The notes beneath the pieces were generated by a model, which was given only the letters and a program-made list of their open reading frames with translations, had not been told where the DNA came from and ran no database searches. From Ahrensia kielensis DSM 5890 (lineage in GTDB: Bacteria > Pseudomonadota > Alphaproteobacteria > Rhizobiales > Rhizobiaceae), in the NCBI RefSeq assembly GCF_000374465.1, contig NZ_KB894530.1, positions 126,501-190,500 on the forward strand: a DNA stretch of 64,000 nt, in the 5' to 3' direction. A program made the translations under genes and the position numbers. Of the stretch, positions 26,195 through 34,984 are shown piece after piece; the first letter of the stretch is position 1, and every line of letters begins with the position of its first letter.

Positions 26195-26725
26195 ATGCGC
26201 CTGACCCAGACACAACAATTCTCGACATCATCTGCAGTGCGCACAATGGCACTGGTTCTTATGACAACACTCGCTCTTGCTGGCTGTGCAAAGAAAAACA
26301 CTTTGCCAAACAATGCTGGCGATCTTGGTCTTGGTGCTAATGGTGGCGCACAGCCGGGCACGACACAAGATTTCACCGTGAATGTTGGCGACCGCATTTT
26401 CTTTGACACGGATTCATCGTCTATTCGCGGTGATGCACAGCAAACATTGGCGCGTCAGGCACAGTGGCTCGGTCGTTACCCTAACTACCAGATCACAGTT
26501 GAAGGCCATGCCGATGAACGCGGCACACGCGAATACAACTTGGCATTGGGCGCACGCCGCGCTGCTGCTACGCGTGATTATCTTGTATCGCAAGGTGTTG
26601 CACGCAACCGCATCAAAACGCTTTCCTTCGGTAAGGAACGTCCAGTTGCCGTGTGTGATGACATCTCCTGCTGGTCACAGAATAGACGAGCGGTTACCAA
26701 TTTGGGTGGCCCAAGCGGAACTTAA
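26195..26725 (+). CDS. pal: Peptidoglycan-associated lipoprotein Pal
   Basis: Outer-membrane lipoprotein binding peptidoglycan, target of the Tol machine. 176 residues: signal peptide with lipobox LALAGC (cysteine near residue 31), a flexible linker, and an OmpA-like domain with DRIFFDTDSSSIRGDAQQTL, VEGHADERGTREYNLALGAR and RIKTLSFGKERP, which hold the diaminopimelate-binding residues. GAGGAAAAGGCC precedes the ATG. A terminator follows. Confidence 0.96.
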   Translation: MRLTQTQQFSTSSAVRTMALVLMTTLALAGCAKKNTLPNNAGDLGLGANGGAQPGTTQDFTVNVGDRIFFDTDSSSIRGDAQQTLARQAQWLGRYPNYQITVEGHADERGTREYNLALGARRAAATRDYLVSQGVARNRIKTLSFGKERPVAVCDDISCWSQNRRAVTNLGGPSGT

Positions 26726-26741
26726 TTATCAAAAATTATCG

Positions 26742-26767
26742 AAAAAGCGGCTTAGGCCGCTTTTTTT
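26742..26767 (+). terminator. Rho-independent terminator after pal
   Basis: Stem AAAAAGCGGC/GCCGCTTTTT with a 4-base loop and a run of seven T, 17 bases after the pal stop. It closes the tolQRAB-pal transcript. Confidence 0.9.
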
Positions 26768-26862
26768 ATTTATGCTGACGGAAAAAATGACATAGTTTTG
26801 CCGTGGTAGCGGCGTTCACTTTCGAACGTCAGTTAAGGGATGAAATTGAGGGTTAGTATTTA

Positions 26863-27738
26863 ATGTATCGCGTTTTTTTAATTCTAAAATTGACAATGTT
26901 CGCAACATTGTTTGCAAGTGGGCCATCACTTGCACAGATGGGTGACCCGCGTGTCACTGAACTTCAAGAGCAAATTCGTCAATTGAACGGGCAGATTGAA
27001 GAACTTAACTTCCAGATTTTGCAAATGCAGGAAAATGTGCGCAAGCAACAGGAAGATATGGAATTCCGTATTCAGGATCTTGAAGATCAAAAGCAGGGTT
27101 CTGTACAGCCTTCTGCTGATGAAAAAACCACAGATGTTGCGCAGGCTGCTCAGACTACTCAGCCAACACTTACAACGAACACAGAACCGCGCCTTGGCGG
27201 TTCTTCGGTTGCGGATGCTGGTGCGCCGCCACGCAATTTAGGCGCGATTACGCTTGATGAGAGCGGCAATGTGGTGGGTACGTCCATTGATTTTTCGGCA
27301 AAGAGTGTCGAAAGATCAGTTGACGGGACTCAGGTTGCCAGCGTTTCAGGTGAGATGAATGCCGAAGACCTTTATAAAGCAGGTTACGGCTATATCTTGT
27401 CGGGCGATTATAAGCTGGCAGAAGGCGTGTTTTCGACATTTTCAAGTACGTATCCAAATGACCCATTGATTGCCGATGCTCGGTTCTGGCTTGGCGAAAG
27501 CCTGCTTGCGCAAGGTAAATATGAAGATGCGGCGGATGAATTTATCGAAGTGCGCTCGCTTTATCCCAATGCCTCCAAAGCACCCGAAACGATGTATAAG
27601 ATCGGCACGATCATGGCCGCTTTGGGTAACCGCGAAGTTGCCTGTGTGACATTTACCGATGCACTTCAAACGCATACAGATATGTCACAGCCATTGCGCA
27701 ACAAGATCGATGAGGAACGCGCGAAGGCCAAATGTTAG
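26863..27738 (+). CDS. cpoB: Tol-Pal system protein CpoB (YbgF)
   Basis: Periplasmic coordinator of peptidoglycan synthesis and outer-membrane constriction. 291 residues: signal peptide (FATLFASGPSLAQ), an N-terminal trimerising coiled coil (LQEQIRQLNGQIEELNFQIL), a Thr/Ala/Gln-rich linker and C-terminal TPR repeats (LYKAGYGYILSGDYKLAEGV, ADARFWLGESLLAQGKYEDA, then PETMYKIGTIMAALG). Follows pal after a terminator, so it probably has its own promoter in 26768-26862. Confidence 0.92.
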   Translation: MYRVFLILKLTMFATLFASGPSLAQMGDPRVTELQEQIRQLNGQIEELNFQILQMQENVRKQQEDMEFRIQDLEDQKQGSVQPSADEKTTDVAQAAQTTQPTLTTNTEPRLGGSSVADAGAPPRNLGAITLDESGNVVGTSIDFSAKSVERSVDGTQVASVSGEMNAEDLYKAGYGYILSGDYKLAEGVFSTFSSTYPNDPLIADARFWLGESLLAQGKYEDAADEFIEVRSLYPNASKAPETMYKIGTIMAALGNREVACVTFTDALQTHTDMSQPLRNKIDEERAKAKC

Positions 27739-27789
27739 AGGCCAAGTGCTGGTGATCAAGTGTTAGAGGCGCGTGCGCAACAAGAGAGC

Positions 27790-28854
27790 ATGAAACATCT
27801 GGATGCACTTTATGCCCAGTTTGAGCGTTTTCGGTTTGCCGATTTTAAGAAAATTATTGTTGGGCTTTCGGGCGGCAGTGACAGCCTTGCACTAACGCTG
27901 GCAGCACATTCTTACTTGGATGAACATTACCCCCAGTGCGAACTGATTGCGGTGACTGTCGATCATGGTTTGCGCGCAGAATCCCACCAAGAAGCGCAGC
28001 ATGTCGGGCAAATTTGCAAGACTTACGGCATTGCCCATGAGATTGCCCGTTGGGAGGACGAAAAACCCAAGACAGGCATCCAGCAGAAGGCACGCGAAGC
28101 GCGCTACCGATTGCTGAGCGAAGCGGCACAGCGCCATAATACGTCATTGGTGCTTATCGCCCATAATAAAGGCGATGACATTGAGACCAAAACAATGCGC
28201 GCTCAACGACACGGCGGGACCGCGCATGGTATCAGCGAGGCCACGCTTTATGATTGTCGCACGTGGTTTGCGCGGCCTTTTTTAAGTTTAGAGAAGTCTC
28301 AGCTTCAAGCGTTTTTGCAAGCCAATGCGGTGACATGGGTTGAAGACCCATCCAATAAGGATCGCCGTTTTGAGCGTGTGCGCACACGCCAAGATTTAAG
28401 CGAGGCGGCGTCCCGCGCGGTAGAAACAGAGGCAGATTTAACGTCAGAACATGCGGTCGCTGTGTTTCTGGCTGATGCGGATAATGTTTCTATTTTTGAG
28501 AATGGCGGGGGTGCGATCATACATAATGCTGGCCCGCGCGATGCGGTGTATCATGAAGCGCTGCGCGTTTTATTGGCTATGGTTGGTGCAACTGCTTATC
28601 TGCCCTCTCCAAGTGCTGTGCATGAAGCGCTGAGCAATCTTTATCAGTTTACGGATAATGGCCGTAAATTCACCTTAAACGGGTGCTTACTTACGAAGAA
28701 CAAGGATGGCGTAATTATCGAACCAGAACAACGTAATCGTGGCGAAAACCGGTTTGGTTTTGATCATATTTTGCCAAGTTATAACTATAAAATCGCATCG
28801 GTTTTGCGTGAGCGCCGCGGATTATCGCTCCTGCCGCCTTTACCAATGCGCTAA
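27790..28854 (+). CDS. tilS: tRNA(Ile)-lysidine synthase TilS
   Basis: Modifies the wobble C of the CAU anticodon tRNA(Ile) to lysidine, essential for reading AUA. The PP-loop motif SGGSDSLALTLAAH lies near residue 29, followed by VDHGLRAESHQEAQHV and KTGIQQKAREARYRLL; LIAHNKGDDIETKTMR and NKDRRFERVRTR are typical. 354 residues is on the short side. ATG 27790 has AAGAGAGC before it; an upstream GTG at 27760 is an alternative. Confidence 0.92.
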   Translation: MKHLDALYAQFERFRFADFKKIIVGLSGGSDSLALTLAAHSYLDEHYPQCELIAVTVDHGLRAESHQEAQHVGQICKTYGIAHEIARWEDEKPKTGIQQKAREARYRLLSEAAQRHNTSLVLIAHNKGDDIETKTMRAQRHGGTAHGISEATLYDCRTWFARPFLSLEKSQLQAFLQANAVTWVEDPSNKDRRFERVRTRQDLSEAASRAVETEADLTSEHAVAVFLADADNVSIFENGGGAIIHNAGPRDAVYHEALRVLLAMVGATAYLPSPSAVHEALSNLYQFTDNGRKFTLNGCLLTKNKDGVIIEPEQRNRGENRFGFDHILPSYNYKIASVLRERRGLSLLPPLPMR

Positions 28855-28995
28855 CCATTGAGCCGTTTTCCTGCGACGCGTTGACCAATATCGTGTATTT
28901 TGTGGTCTCAACGCTTGGCAAAGCGGCTTCTGGCTCCTATCTTGATGTAAACAATGAAGTTCAAGTGCGCGCGTGCGTGCAAGTCTGGAAAAGCA

Positions 28996-30924
28996 ATGAA
29001 CCCCAACTACCGTAATTTTGCATTATGGGCCGTAATCGCAATTATGCTGATCGCCCTGTTTAACATGTTCCAATCGCCTAGTGAGACGACTGCAACACGT
29101 GACGTCTCCTACACCCAATTTTTGGAAGATGTTTCTACGGGTCGCGTGAAATCTGTGACGATTACCGGCGAGCGTATCGTTGGTACTTACGGCGATACCA
29201 ATATTACTTTCCAGACCTATTCGCCTGGCGATACGGGCCTTGTGCAGCGTTTGGAAGATCGCGGCGTAGAAATACGTGCGCGGCCTGAGAACGATGGTTC
29301 GGGCTCATTCACAAGCATCCTATTGTCTTGGTTGCCGATGATTGTCATCCTAGGTGTTTGGATTTTCTTCATGCGCCAGATGCAAGGCGGCGGTTCAAAA
29401 GCGATGGGCTTTGGTAAATCTAAGGCCAAATTGCTAACCGAAGCGCATGGCCGCATCACATTTGCTGATGTTGCTGGTGTTGATGAAGCCAAGCAGGACC
29501 TTGAGGAAATTGTAGAATTTTTGCGCGATCCGCAAAAGTTCCAGCGCCTTGGCGGTAAAATCCCACGTGGCTGTTTGCTCGTTGGCCCTCCAGGTACTGG
29601 TAAAACTTTGCTTGCACGTTCTGTTGCCGGTGAGGCGGAAGTGCCGTTCTTTACGATTTCAGGTTCTGACTTTGTTGAAATGTTTGTCGGCGTTGGTGCA
29701 AGCCGCGTGCGTGACATGTTTGAACAAGCCAAAAAGAATGCGCCATGTATCATTTTCATCGATGAGATTGATGCGGTTGGCCGTCATCGTGGTGCCGGTC
29801 TTGGCGGTGGTAATGATGAGCGTGAACAAACGCTCAACCAATTGCTTGTTGAGATGGATGGTTTTGAAGCCAATGAATCGGTTATTCTGATTGCTGCGAC
29901 TAACCGTCCAGACGTTCTTGACCCTGCGCTTATGCGTCCGGGCCGTTTTGACCGTCAGGTTGTTGTGCCTAATCCAGATGTTGAAGGCCGCGAGAAAATC
30001 TTGAAAGTGCATGTACGCAATGTGCCGCTTGCGCCGAATGTTGATTTGAAAGTGATTGCACGTGGCACCCCGGGCTTTTCGGGTGCTGATCTGATGAACC
30101 TCGTCAATGAATCTGCTTTGCTTGCAGCGCGCCGTAACAAGCGTCTTGTGACAATGCAGGAATTTGAGGACGCTAAAGATAAGATCATGATGGGTGCGGA
30201 ACGCCGCTCCAACGCGATGACAGAAGAAGAAAAAACACTCACAGCTTATCATGAAGCTGGTCATGCGATTACGGCAGTAAAAGTGCCGTCTGCTGATCCG
30301 CTGCACAAAGCAACAATCATTCCGCGCGGCCGTGCGCTCGGCATGGTGATGCAATTGCCTGAAGGCGATAAATATTCGATGAGCTACAAATATATGATCT
30401 CACGTTTGATCATTTTGATGGGTGGCCGTGTTGCTGAAGAAATTAAATTCGGCAAAGAGAATATTACATCTGGCGCATCATCAGATATCGAGCAGGCAAC
30501 CAAACTTGCGCGTGCCATGGTTACGCAATGGGGCTTTTCTGACCAGCTGGGTCAAGTTGCTTACGGCGAAAACCAGCAGGAAGTGTTCTTGGGCCATTCT
30601 GTTGCACAAACTAAAAATGTGTCTGAATCAACGGCTCAGATTATTGATAGTGAAGTGCGCCGCCTTGTGGATGATGCTTATGCAGAAGCGCGCCGGATTC
30701 TCACTGATCATAAAGATGAGTGGATCGCGATTGCCGAAGGTCTGCTTGAGTATGAAACGCTAACCGGTGCTGAGATTAAGCAAATCATGGCTGGTGAAAA
30801 GCCTTCACGTGACCAAGGTGATGATTCACCACCGTCGCGCGGGTCTGCTGTTCCTAAAGCTGGTAAGGGCCGCCGCAAAGGTGATGAGCCTGATGCAGGC
30901 CTTGAGCCACAGCCGCAAAGCTAA
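28996..30924 (+). CDS. ftsH: ATP-dependent zinc metalloprotease FtsH
   Basis: Membrane-anchored AAA+ protease degrading misfolded membrane proteins and regulators such as RpoH. 642 residues: two transmembrane helices (about 5-23 and 104-122) around a periplasmic domain, Walker [18 protein letters not shown], Walker [12 protein letters not shown], second region of homology ([20 protein letters not shown]) and zinc motif HEAGH. The C-terminal tail is polar and unconserved. ATG 28996 starts the family N-terminus [11 protein letters not shown]. The presence of rpoH in the same window fits the known FtsH-RpoH link. Confidence 0.97.
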   Translation: MNPNYRNFALWAVIAIMLIALFNMFQSPSETTATRDVSYTQFLEDVSTGRVKSVTITGERIVGTYGDTNITFQTYSPGDTGLVQRLEDRGVEIRARPENDGSGSFTSILLSWLPMIVILGVWIFFMRQMQGGGSKAMGFGKSKAKLLTEAHGRITFADVAGVDEAKQDLEEIVEFLRDPQKFQRLGGKIPRGCLLVGPPGTGKTLLARSVAGEAEVPFFTISGSDFVEMFVGVGASRVRDMFEQAKKNAPCIIFIDEIDAVGRHRGAGLGGGNDEREQTLNQLLVEMDGFEANESVILIAATNRPDVLDPALMRPGRFDRQVVVPNPDVEGREKILKVHVRNVPLAPNVDLKVIARGTPGFSGADLMNLVNESALLAARRNKRLVTMQEFEDAKDKIMMGAERRSNAMTEEEKTLTAYHEAGHAITAVKVPSADPLHKATIIPRGRALGMVMQLPEGDKYSMSYKYMISRLIILMGGRVAEEIKFGKENITSGASSDIEQATKLARAMVTQWGFSDQLGQVAYGENQQEVFLGHSVAQTKNVSESTAQIIDSEVRRLVDDAYAEARRILTDHKDEWIAIAEGLLEYETLTGAEIKQIMAGEKPSRDQGDDSPPSRGSAVPKAGKGRRKGDEPDAGLEPQPQS

Positions 30925-30970
30925 GAATGATTACATATTGTAATTGATGTTTACCTTGTTGATTGAATTA

Positions 30971-30991
30971 GGCCGCGAAAGCGGCCTTTTT
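30971..30991 (+). terminator. Rho-independent terminator after ftsH
   Basis: Stem GGCCGC/GCGGCC with a stable GAAA loop and TTTTT, 46 bases after the ftsH stop. Confidence 0.92.
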
Positions 30992-31068
30992 CATATATAC
31001 TGACCGAACTTGATTTTTTGGTGCGATCTCTCGTATAGCAAAAACTTAAAAGCACTTTGGGGATGTAT

Positions 31069-32409
31069 ATGTCGCGCAAATATTTTGGTACGGATGGTAT
31101 TCGTGGCAGGGCCAATACTTTTCCCATGACTGCTGAAGTTGCGATGAAGGTCGGTATGGCCGCTGGCGTTGCTTTTCAGCGCGGCAAATACCGCCACCGT
31201 GTTGTTATCGGTAAAGATACGCGCCGTTCCGGCTATATGATCGAGAATGCTTTGGTTGCTGGTTTTACCGCAGCAGGCATGGATGTTTTTCTGCTCGGGC
31301 CTGTGCCGACACCGGCTGTTGCGATGCTAACGCGAAGCCTGCGTGCAGACATTGGCGTGATGATTTCAGCTTCTCACAATTCCTATGAAGACAATGGTAT
31401 CAAGCTTTTTGGTCCTGACGGCTATAAACTCTCGGATGAGTTGGAGTTAAAAATCGAGCAATTGCTTGATGATGATCTTTCTAGCCAAATGAAAGAGTGC
31501 GGCGATATTGGCCGTGCGCAACGCGTTGAGGGTGACCTTTACCGTTATATTGAATTTGCCAAGCGCACATTCCCGCGCAAAATGACACTCGCTGGCATGC
31601 GCGTTGTTATCGACTGTGCCAATGGTGCTGCTTATAAGGCGGCACCTGCTGCACTATGGGAGCTGGGCGCAGAAGTTGTGTCGATTGGCGTTACGCCGAA
31701 TGGTGTTAACATCAATGAGGATTGCGGCTCCACAAAACCAGCAGCTCTTTCGCGCAAGGTGACAGAAGTTCGTGCCGATCTTGGTATCGCGCTTGACGGC
31801 GATGCGGACCGCCTTGTTCTGGTTGATGAAAAGGGTGCTGTTATTGACGGTGATCAGGTTATGGCCACGATCGGCCAAAGCTGGCATAAAGCCGACCGAC
31901 TTCAAGGCGGCGGCATTGTGGCGACTGTCATGTCTAATCTTGGTCTAGAGCGTTTCTTGAAAGACGAAGGCATGAGCCTTGCGCGCACCAAAGTGGGCGA
32001 CCGCTTCGTGGTTAGCCATATGCGTGAGAACGGCTATAATGTTGGCGGCGAGCAGTCTGGCCATATCGTTCTAACGGATTATGCGACGACCGGTGACGGC
32101 CTTATTGCTGGGTTGCAGATGCTGGCCTGTTTAAAAAATTCCGATAAGCCAGCAAGCGAAGCTTTCCGAAAATTCGAACCGGTGCCACAACTTCTCAAGA
32201 GCGTGCGCTTTAATGGTGGTAAGCCACTTGAAGATAAAGTGGTCATGGATGCGATTGAAACTGCCAAATCTGAACTGGGTAATTCTGGCCGATTGGTCAT
32301 CAGAGCATCGGGAACAGAGCCGCTGATCCGTGTTATGGCGGAAGGTGATAACCGTTCTTTGGTCAATAAAGTTGTCACGGATTTGGCCGATTTAATCGGT
32401 GAATCTTAA
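31069..32409 (+). CDS. glmM: Phosphoglucosamine mutase GlmM
   Basis: Converts glucosamine-6-phosphate to glucosamine-1-phosphate for peptidoglycan and lipopolysaccharide precursors. 446 residues with the N-terminal [12 protein letters not shown], the phosphoserine loop [20 protein letters not shown], the metal loop [13 protein letters not shown], the sugar-binding GGEQSGHIV and the phosphate-binding [17 protein letters not shown] 31069 follows GGGG by 6 bases. ftsH-glmM is a conserved neighbour pair. Confidence 0.97.
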   Translation: MSRKYFGTDGIRGRANTFPMTAEVAMKVGMAAGVAFQRGKYRHRVVIGKDTRRSGYMIENALVAGFTAAGMDVFLLGPVPTPAVAMLTRSLRADIGVMISASHNSYEDNGIKLFGPDGYKLSDELELKIEQLLDDDLSSQMKECGDIGRAQRVEGDLYRYIEFAKRTFPRKMTLAGMRVVIDCANGAAYKAAPAALWELGAEVVSIGVTPNGVNINEDCGSTKPAALSRKVTEVRADLGIALDGDADRLVLVDEKGAVIDGDQVMATIGQSWHKADRLQGGGIVATVMSNLGLERFLKDEGMSLARTKVGDRFVVSHMRENGYNVGGEQSGHIVLTDYATTGDGLIAGLQMLACLKNSDKPASEAFRKFEPVPQLLKSVRFNGGKPLEDKVVMDAIETAKSELGNSGRLVIRASGTEPLIRVMAEGDNRSLVNKVVTDLADLIGES

Positions 32410-32718
32410 GTTAGCGACCTAATTTTTCTCTGTTCTAAATCGAGACTGATGGTGCGTTTAACATTGCGCAGCATGAGTTTTGGGTGCTGTTCGTTCAATT
32501 TTTCAGTTTTCTGCCTCTATCAAACGCTTGTTTTTCTTTTTTCAAGTTCCTGTAATTACAGGAAAAAATTGATATTGGATTATAAATAGAAAACAAACGT
32601 GGTGAAGATATACGGTAAAAAAACACGGTTAAGTGCGTTTTAACCATTCCCCATCATTATAGCCTCAAGCGCAGCTATTTGCCCATTTGTAGAGTTTAGG
32701 GCTTTTGAGGAATTGATT
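32410..32718. other. Intergenic region glmM / outer membrane protein
   Basis: About 309 AT-rich bases that should hold the promoter of the outer membrane protein gene. It contains an 18-bp perfect palindrome (listed separately), T-rich tracts at about 32530-32545 and A-rich tracts at 32618-32626. No open reading frame or RNA recognised. Confidence 0.5.
32547..32564. promoter_or_regulatory. 18-bp perfect palindrome upstream of outer membrane protein gene
   Basis: TTCCTGTAATTACAGGAA is self-complementary over all 18 bases, about 155 bases before the start codon. It looks like the site of a dimeric regulator; I could not match it to a known box such as Fur, Irr, FNR or LexA. Confidence 0.5.
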
Positions 32719-33561
32719 ATGAAAAACGCAGTAAAATTACTGACCGCAGGCTCAGCCATTGCAATGGTTATGACAGCTTCTGCATTTGCAGCGGACCTTT
32801 ATGAGCCGCAAGTTATTGAAACACCGGTTTACCAAGTGCCAGAAAGTGTGCCTGCAGCCGTATCCGGTTGGTACATTCGCGGTGATGTTGGCTATTCATG
32901 GAGTGAGTATCGTGGTGCGATCTATGGCACACCAGGCGGAACTAACAAACTGTTTGGCGATGTTGATGAAGCATTCTTCGTTGGCGGTGGTCTTGGTTAC
33001 CAGATCAACAACTTCTTACGTACTGATGTAACGCTCGATTATGATTTTGACTCTGATTTTACAGGTGTAACACGTGGGCCATGCGGTATTGGTTCTGGTG
33101 CCTGTGTATCAACAGATTCATCTAGCTTTTCAGCTTTAACTGTCATGGCTAACGCTTATGTTGACCTTGGTACATATGCAGGCTTTACCCCTTATGTTGG
33201 TGCCGGTATCGGTGGCGCTCATGTAAAGTGGAAATCTTTAAACAACACGCAATGTGATGTAGCCAATTCTGCAATTTGTGATCCAACCGTCACGCATGAT
33301 GGCCGATCAAATTGGCGGTTTGCTTATGCTTTGATGGCCGGTTTCTCATATGACATCTCACATAAACTCGCTCTCGATCTTGGTTATCGCTATAAGCGGA
33401 CTGCAGGTGGCGGCCAGTTTGCTTTCGCTAATAGCACAGGCCCTGGCTACGATCATGGCTTTGAACAGCATCAGGTTCGTGCCGGTCTTCGCTATAAATT
33501 TGGTGGCTCTAGCTACCAAGAGCCGATTCCGGATTATCAGCCTGCGCCGATTTACAAATAA
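32719..33561 (+). CDS. Outer membrane beta-barrel protein (Omp25/Omp31-like)
   Basis: 280-residue outer membrane protein of the rhizobial opacity/Omp25-like group. Signal peptide (AGSAIAMVMTASAFAAD), a short proline-rich segment, then an eight-stranded barrel with GWYIRGDVGYSWSEYRG, FFVGGGLGYQINNFLRTDVT, FTPYVGAGIGGAHVKW and KLALDLGYRYKRT, and a final barrel strand HQVRAGLRYKFGG. A further ~17 proline-rich residues follow the last strand. Four cysteines in extracellular-loop positions (GPCGIGSGACV and QCDVANSAICD) may form disulfides. ATG 32719 lies behind GAGGAATTGATT. Confidence 0.88.
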   Translation: MKNAVKLLTAGSAIAMVMTASAFAADLYEPQVIETPVYQVPESVPAAVSGWYIRGDVGYSWSEYRGAIYGTPGGTNKLFGDVDEAFFVGGGLGYQINNFLRTDVTLDYDFDSDFTGVTRGPCGIGSGACVSTDSSSFSALTVMANAYVDLGTYAGFTPYVGAGIGGAHVKWKSLNNTQCDVANSAICDPTVTHDGRSNWRFAYALMAGFSYDISHKLALDLGYRYKRTAGGGQFAFANSTGPGYDHGFEQHQVRAGLRYKFGGSSYQEPIPDYQPAPIYK

Positions 33562-33582
33562 TAACGTTACTGTTTGACGTGG

Positions 33583-33611
33583 AAAGCCGGCCTCATGGGC
33601 TGGCTTTTTTC
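33583..33611 (+). terminator. Rho-independent terminator after outer membrane protein gene
   Basis: Stem starting AAAGCC and ending GGCTTT with inner GCC/GGC pairing and one G-T pair, then a run of T, 22 bases past the stop codon. Confidence 0.85.
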
Positions 33612-33701
33612 GTTTTATGCATGCGACAAAATCTTTTCTGAATAATTCAAAAAGTCATCTTGACGGCGCTTGTGTTTTCGCAGTATCGCAAGGGCAGGCC
33701 A

Positions 33702-33739
33702 CCTCTCCCTAACGAGAGGCTTACTATCTGGAAGGATAG
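33702..33739 (+). promoter_or_regulatory. serC RNA motif in the serC leader
   Basis: Two small hairpins just before serC: CCTCTC/GAGAGG (33702-33719) and CTATC/GATAG (33724-33739), the second enclosing the Shine-Dalgarno GGAAGG in its loop and arm. This is the layout of the serC RNA motif known from Alphaproteobacteria, thought to regulate translation of serC; ligand or partner is not established. Confidence 0.75.
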
Positions 33740-33742
33740 AAG

Positions 33743-34909
33743 ATGACAAATACGACGACACCGGACATCCGTCCGGCTAACCCTAATTTTTCTTCAGGAC
33801 CGTGCTCTAAGCGTCCTGGTTGGTCAGCTGCAGAACTTGATGCGCAGGCCCTTGGAAGATCCCACCGCTCTAAAATTGGTAAGACAAAGCTCGCTCAGGC
33901 CATCGATCTGACGCGCGAGGTTTTGCAAGTACCTGATGATTATCGCATCGGCATCGTTCCAGCATCTGATACAGGTGCTGTTGAAATGGCCATGTGGTCA
34001 ATGCTCGGCGAACGCGGCGTTGATATGGTTGCGTGGGAAAGCTTTGGTTCTGGCTGGGTAACCGATGTTGTTAAACAGCTAAAGCTTGATAATTGCCGCA
34101 AGATTGAAGCTGGTTACGGCGAATTGCCGGACCTTAGCCAAATTAATTTTGACAATGATGTGGTGTTTACTTGGAACGGCACAACGTCTGGCGTGCGTGT
34201 TCCCAACGCAGATTTCATTCCTGCTGACCGCAAAGGCTTGACGATTTGCGATGCAACGTCTGCTGCATTTGCGCAGGATCTAGCTTTTGATAAGCTCGAC
34301 GTTATCACATTTTCTTGGCAAAAAGCGCTTGGCGGCGAGGGTGCGCATGGCGTGCTAATCTTGTCACCGCGCGCTGTTGAACGGCTTGAAAATTATACAC
34401 CTGCATGGCCGCTGCCTAAAATCTTCCGCATGACGAAAGGCGGTAAGCTAATTGAAGGTATCTTCAAAGGCGAGACCATCAACACACCTTCTATGCTGGC
34501 CGTGGAAGACGCGATTGACGCGCTTGAATGGGCAAAGTCCATTGGTGGCCTTAAAGGCATGATGGGCCGCGCAGATGCAAATTTTGCCGCTATCCAAAAC
34601 TATGTCGACAATGTCTATTGGCTCGAAAATCTTGCGGTTGATCCTGCAACGCGCTCGAACACATCAGTCTGTTTGAAAATTACTGATCCTGCGGTTCAGG
34701 CACTTCCTGCCGATGAACAGGCAGCTTTTGCCAAAGCAATTGTTTCTGCGCTGGATAAAGAAGGCGTTGCCTATGACATCGGTGCTTACCGCGATGCGCC
34801 TTCGGGTCTTCGTATTTGGGCTGGTGCAACGGTAGAAACCGCTGACCTTGAAGCGTTGATGCCATGGATTGGTTATGCGTTTGAAGCTCAAAAAGCCCAG
34901 CTTGCTTAA
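33743..34909 (+). CDS. serC: Phosphoserine aminotransferase SerC
   Basis: PLP enzyme making 3-phosphoserine from 3-phosphohydroxypyruvate, second step of serine synthesis. 388 residues of the alphaproteobacterial type: [14 protein letters not shown] at the N-terminus, [35 protein letters not shown] and the Schiff-base lysine in [17 protein letters not shown]. Preceded by the serC RNA motif and followed by a terminator hairpin and serA. Confidence 0.96.
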   Translation: MTNTTTPDIRPANPNFSSGPCSKRPGWSAAELDAQALGRSHRSKIGKTKLAQAIDLTREVLQVPDDYRIGIVPASDTGAVEMAMWSMLGERGVDMVAWESFGSGWVTDVVKQLKLDNCRKIEAGYGELPDLSQINFDNDVVFTWNGTTSGVRVPNADFIPADRKGLTICDATSAAFAQDLAFDKLDVITFSWQKALGGEGAHGVLILSPRAVERLENYTPAWPLPKIFRMTKGGKLIEGIFKGETINTPSMLAVEDAIDALEWAKSIGGLKGMMGRADANFAAIQNYVDNVYWLENLAVDPATRSNTSVCLKITDPAVQALPADEQAAFAKAIVSALDKEGVAYDIGAYRDAPSGLRIWAGATVETADLEALMPWIGYAFEAQKAQLA

Positions 34910-34924
34910 GCTTTGTAATTACTG

Positions 34925-34949
34925 CGGTGGCTGAGAGGCCGCCGTTTTT
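34925..34949 (+). terminator. Terminator hairpin between serC and serA
   Basis: Stem CGGTGGC/GCCGCCG with one G-T pair, six-base loop and TTTTT, 15 bases after serC. It should reduce read-through, so serA may have its own promoter or be partly attenuated. Confidence 0.8.
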
Positions 34950-34984
34950 CTCCCAAGATTAATTTTGTAATGGAGGCCAAAACA

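Noticed and set aside
29659-30354. Minus-strand frame of about 231 codons inside ftsH
   Set aside because: Antisense to the highly conserved AAA domain of ftsH; composition rich in His, Asn and Arg is typical of shadow frames.
33702-33719. Intrinsic terminator before serC
   Set aside because: The hairpin has no T-run and pairs with a second hairpin over the Shine-Dalgarno sequence, so the serC RNA motif is the better explanation.
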